Shown piece by piece: positions 63,637 through 64,000 of a stretch of DNA of 64,000 bases. The position numbers were made by a program, and so were the translations under genes. Origin of the DNA: JAFKFH01 sp017307375. GTDB lineage: Bacteria; Pseudomonadota; Alphaproteobacteria; Ferrovibrionales; Ferrovibrionaceae. A model generated the notes under the pieces. That model was given only the letters and a program-made list of their open reading frames with translations. It did no database searches and had not been told where the DNA came from. Each line of letters opens with the position of its first letter. Positions within the stretch are counted from its first letter, which is position 1. Where the stretch lies: NCBI GenBank assembly GCA_965229335.1, contig OZ245874.1, positions 7,068,001 to 7,132,000 of the forward strand, read 5' to 3'.

Positions 63637-64000
63637 ATGGGCTTGCGTCGTGTCGTCGTCACCGGCCTCGGCATTGTCAGCTCGATCGGCAACAATGCCG
63701 ACGAGGTCGCCGAGAGCTTGAAGGCCGGCCGATCCGGCATCGTTGCCGCACCGGAATACAAGGAACTGGGCTTCCGCAGCCAGGTCTACGGGGCGATCAC
63801 CCTCGACCTCGACGCGGCGGTCGACCGTCGCGTCCGCCGTTTCATGGGCGATGGCGCGGCCTACAACTATGTCGCGGCCCAGGAAGCCATCAGGATGGCC
63901 GGCCTGACCGAGGCGCAGATTTCCAACGAGCGTACCGGCCTGATCATGGGGTCTGGCGGCCCGTCGACCCGCAACATCGTCCAGTCGGCGCTGACCGCGC
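63637..64000 (+). CDS. fabB: FabB, 3-oxoacyl-ACP synthase I (partial, cut by window end)
   Basis: The first 121 residues of a beta-ketoacyl-ACP synthase I are visible: RRVVVTGLGIVSSIGNNADEV, ERTGLIMGSGGPSTRNIV. The catalytic Cys-His-His triad lies beyond the window. Its pairing with fabA indicates the unsaturated fatty acid branch (FabA-FabB). Confidence 0.93.
   Translation, partial: MGLRRVVVTGLGIVSSIGNNADEVAESLKAGRSGIVAAPEYKELGFRSQVYGAITLDLDAAVDRRVRRFMGDGAAYNYVAAQEAIRMAGLTEAQISNERTGLIMGSGGPSTRNIVQSALTA

Overview
The window comes from a high-GC alphaproteobacterium, most likely a member of the Rhodospirillales or a close relative. The evidence is the alphaproteobacterial 16S/23S sequence with the 16S-Ile-Ala-23S-5S-fMet order, a circularly permuted (two-piece) tmRNA gene, SspB of the alpha type, an Irr-type Fur regulator, a complete NepR/PhyR/EcfG general stress response set, and PAS_5, DUF3501 and mitofilin-like proteins. 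I see no phage, plasmid, insertion sequence or CRISPR array. It reads as ordinary chromosome with a few unusual local arrangements.

Layout. 1-2629 (minus): a PoxB-type pyruvate:quinone oxidoreductase followed by cytochrome bd oxidase subunit I (cut by the window edge). 2833-4575: a SPINDLY-like glycosyltransferase. 4590-10600 (minus): a complete rRNA operon with its promoter, boxA and terminator. 11197-15409: envelope M23 peptidase, a degenerate GGDEF protein and a glutathione transferase. 15412-19553 (minus): hemC-hemD-mitofilin-HemY-like operon. 19701-25587: tsaD coupled to a 2OG-oxygenase, a PAS_5 protein, an NmrA-like protein, gpsA, EVE, Rieske and GST genes. 25588-29452: an outer-membrane-like protein, the split tmRNA gene, sspB and class I fumarase. 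29554-32740: hrcA, a pentapeptide-repeat protein and grpE. 32798-37075: two receiver proteins, ubiE, ubiB and an OmpR-type regulator with Glu at the phosphoacceptor site. 37413-42108: coaBC, dut, an Rrf2 regulator, cysK, moeB and a GST. 42140-50542: a 1513-residue double histidine kinase, then the general stress response locus. 50567-54560: hydroxyacid dehydrogenase, MmyB-like regulator, SH3 protein and amine-oxidase-like flavoprotein. 54959-57231: a polar amino acid ABC transporter with fused binding protein and permease. 57251-60417 (minus): Irr, rubrerythrin, an HdrD/GlpC-like Fe-S protein and DUF3501. 60453-64000: a DHA2-type MFS exporter with divergent LysR regulator, then fabA and the start of fabB.

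Functional threads. Translation rescue and proteolysis sit together (tmRNA and its ClpXP adaptor SspB). Tetrapyrrole synthesis (hemC, hemD, HemY-like) is tied to a cristae-type membrane protein. Respiratory quinone chemistry recurs (PoxB with bd oxidase; ubiE-ubiB). Signalling genes are dense, and three of their domains carry substitutions at key residues: GGDRM for GGDEF, Glu for Asp in a receiver, and a degraded ATP-binding domain in a HisKA_2 kinase. The best candidate for a poorly described system is the Irr / rubrerythrin / HdrD-like / DUF3501 cluster at 57251-60417.
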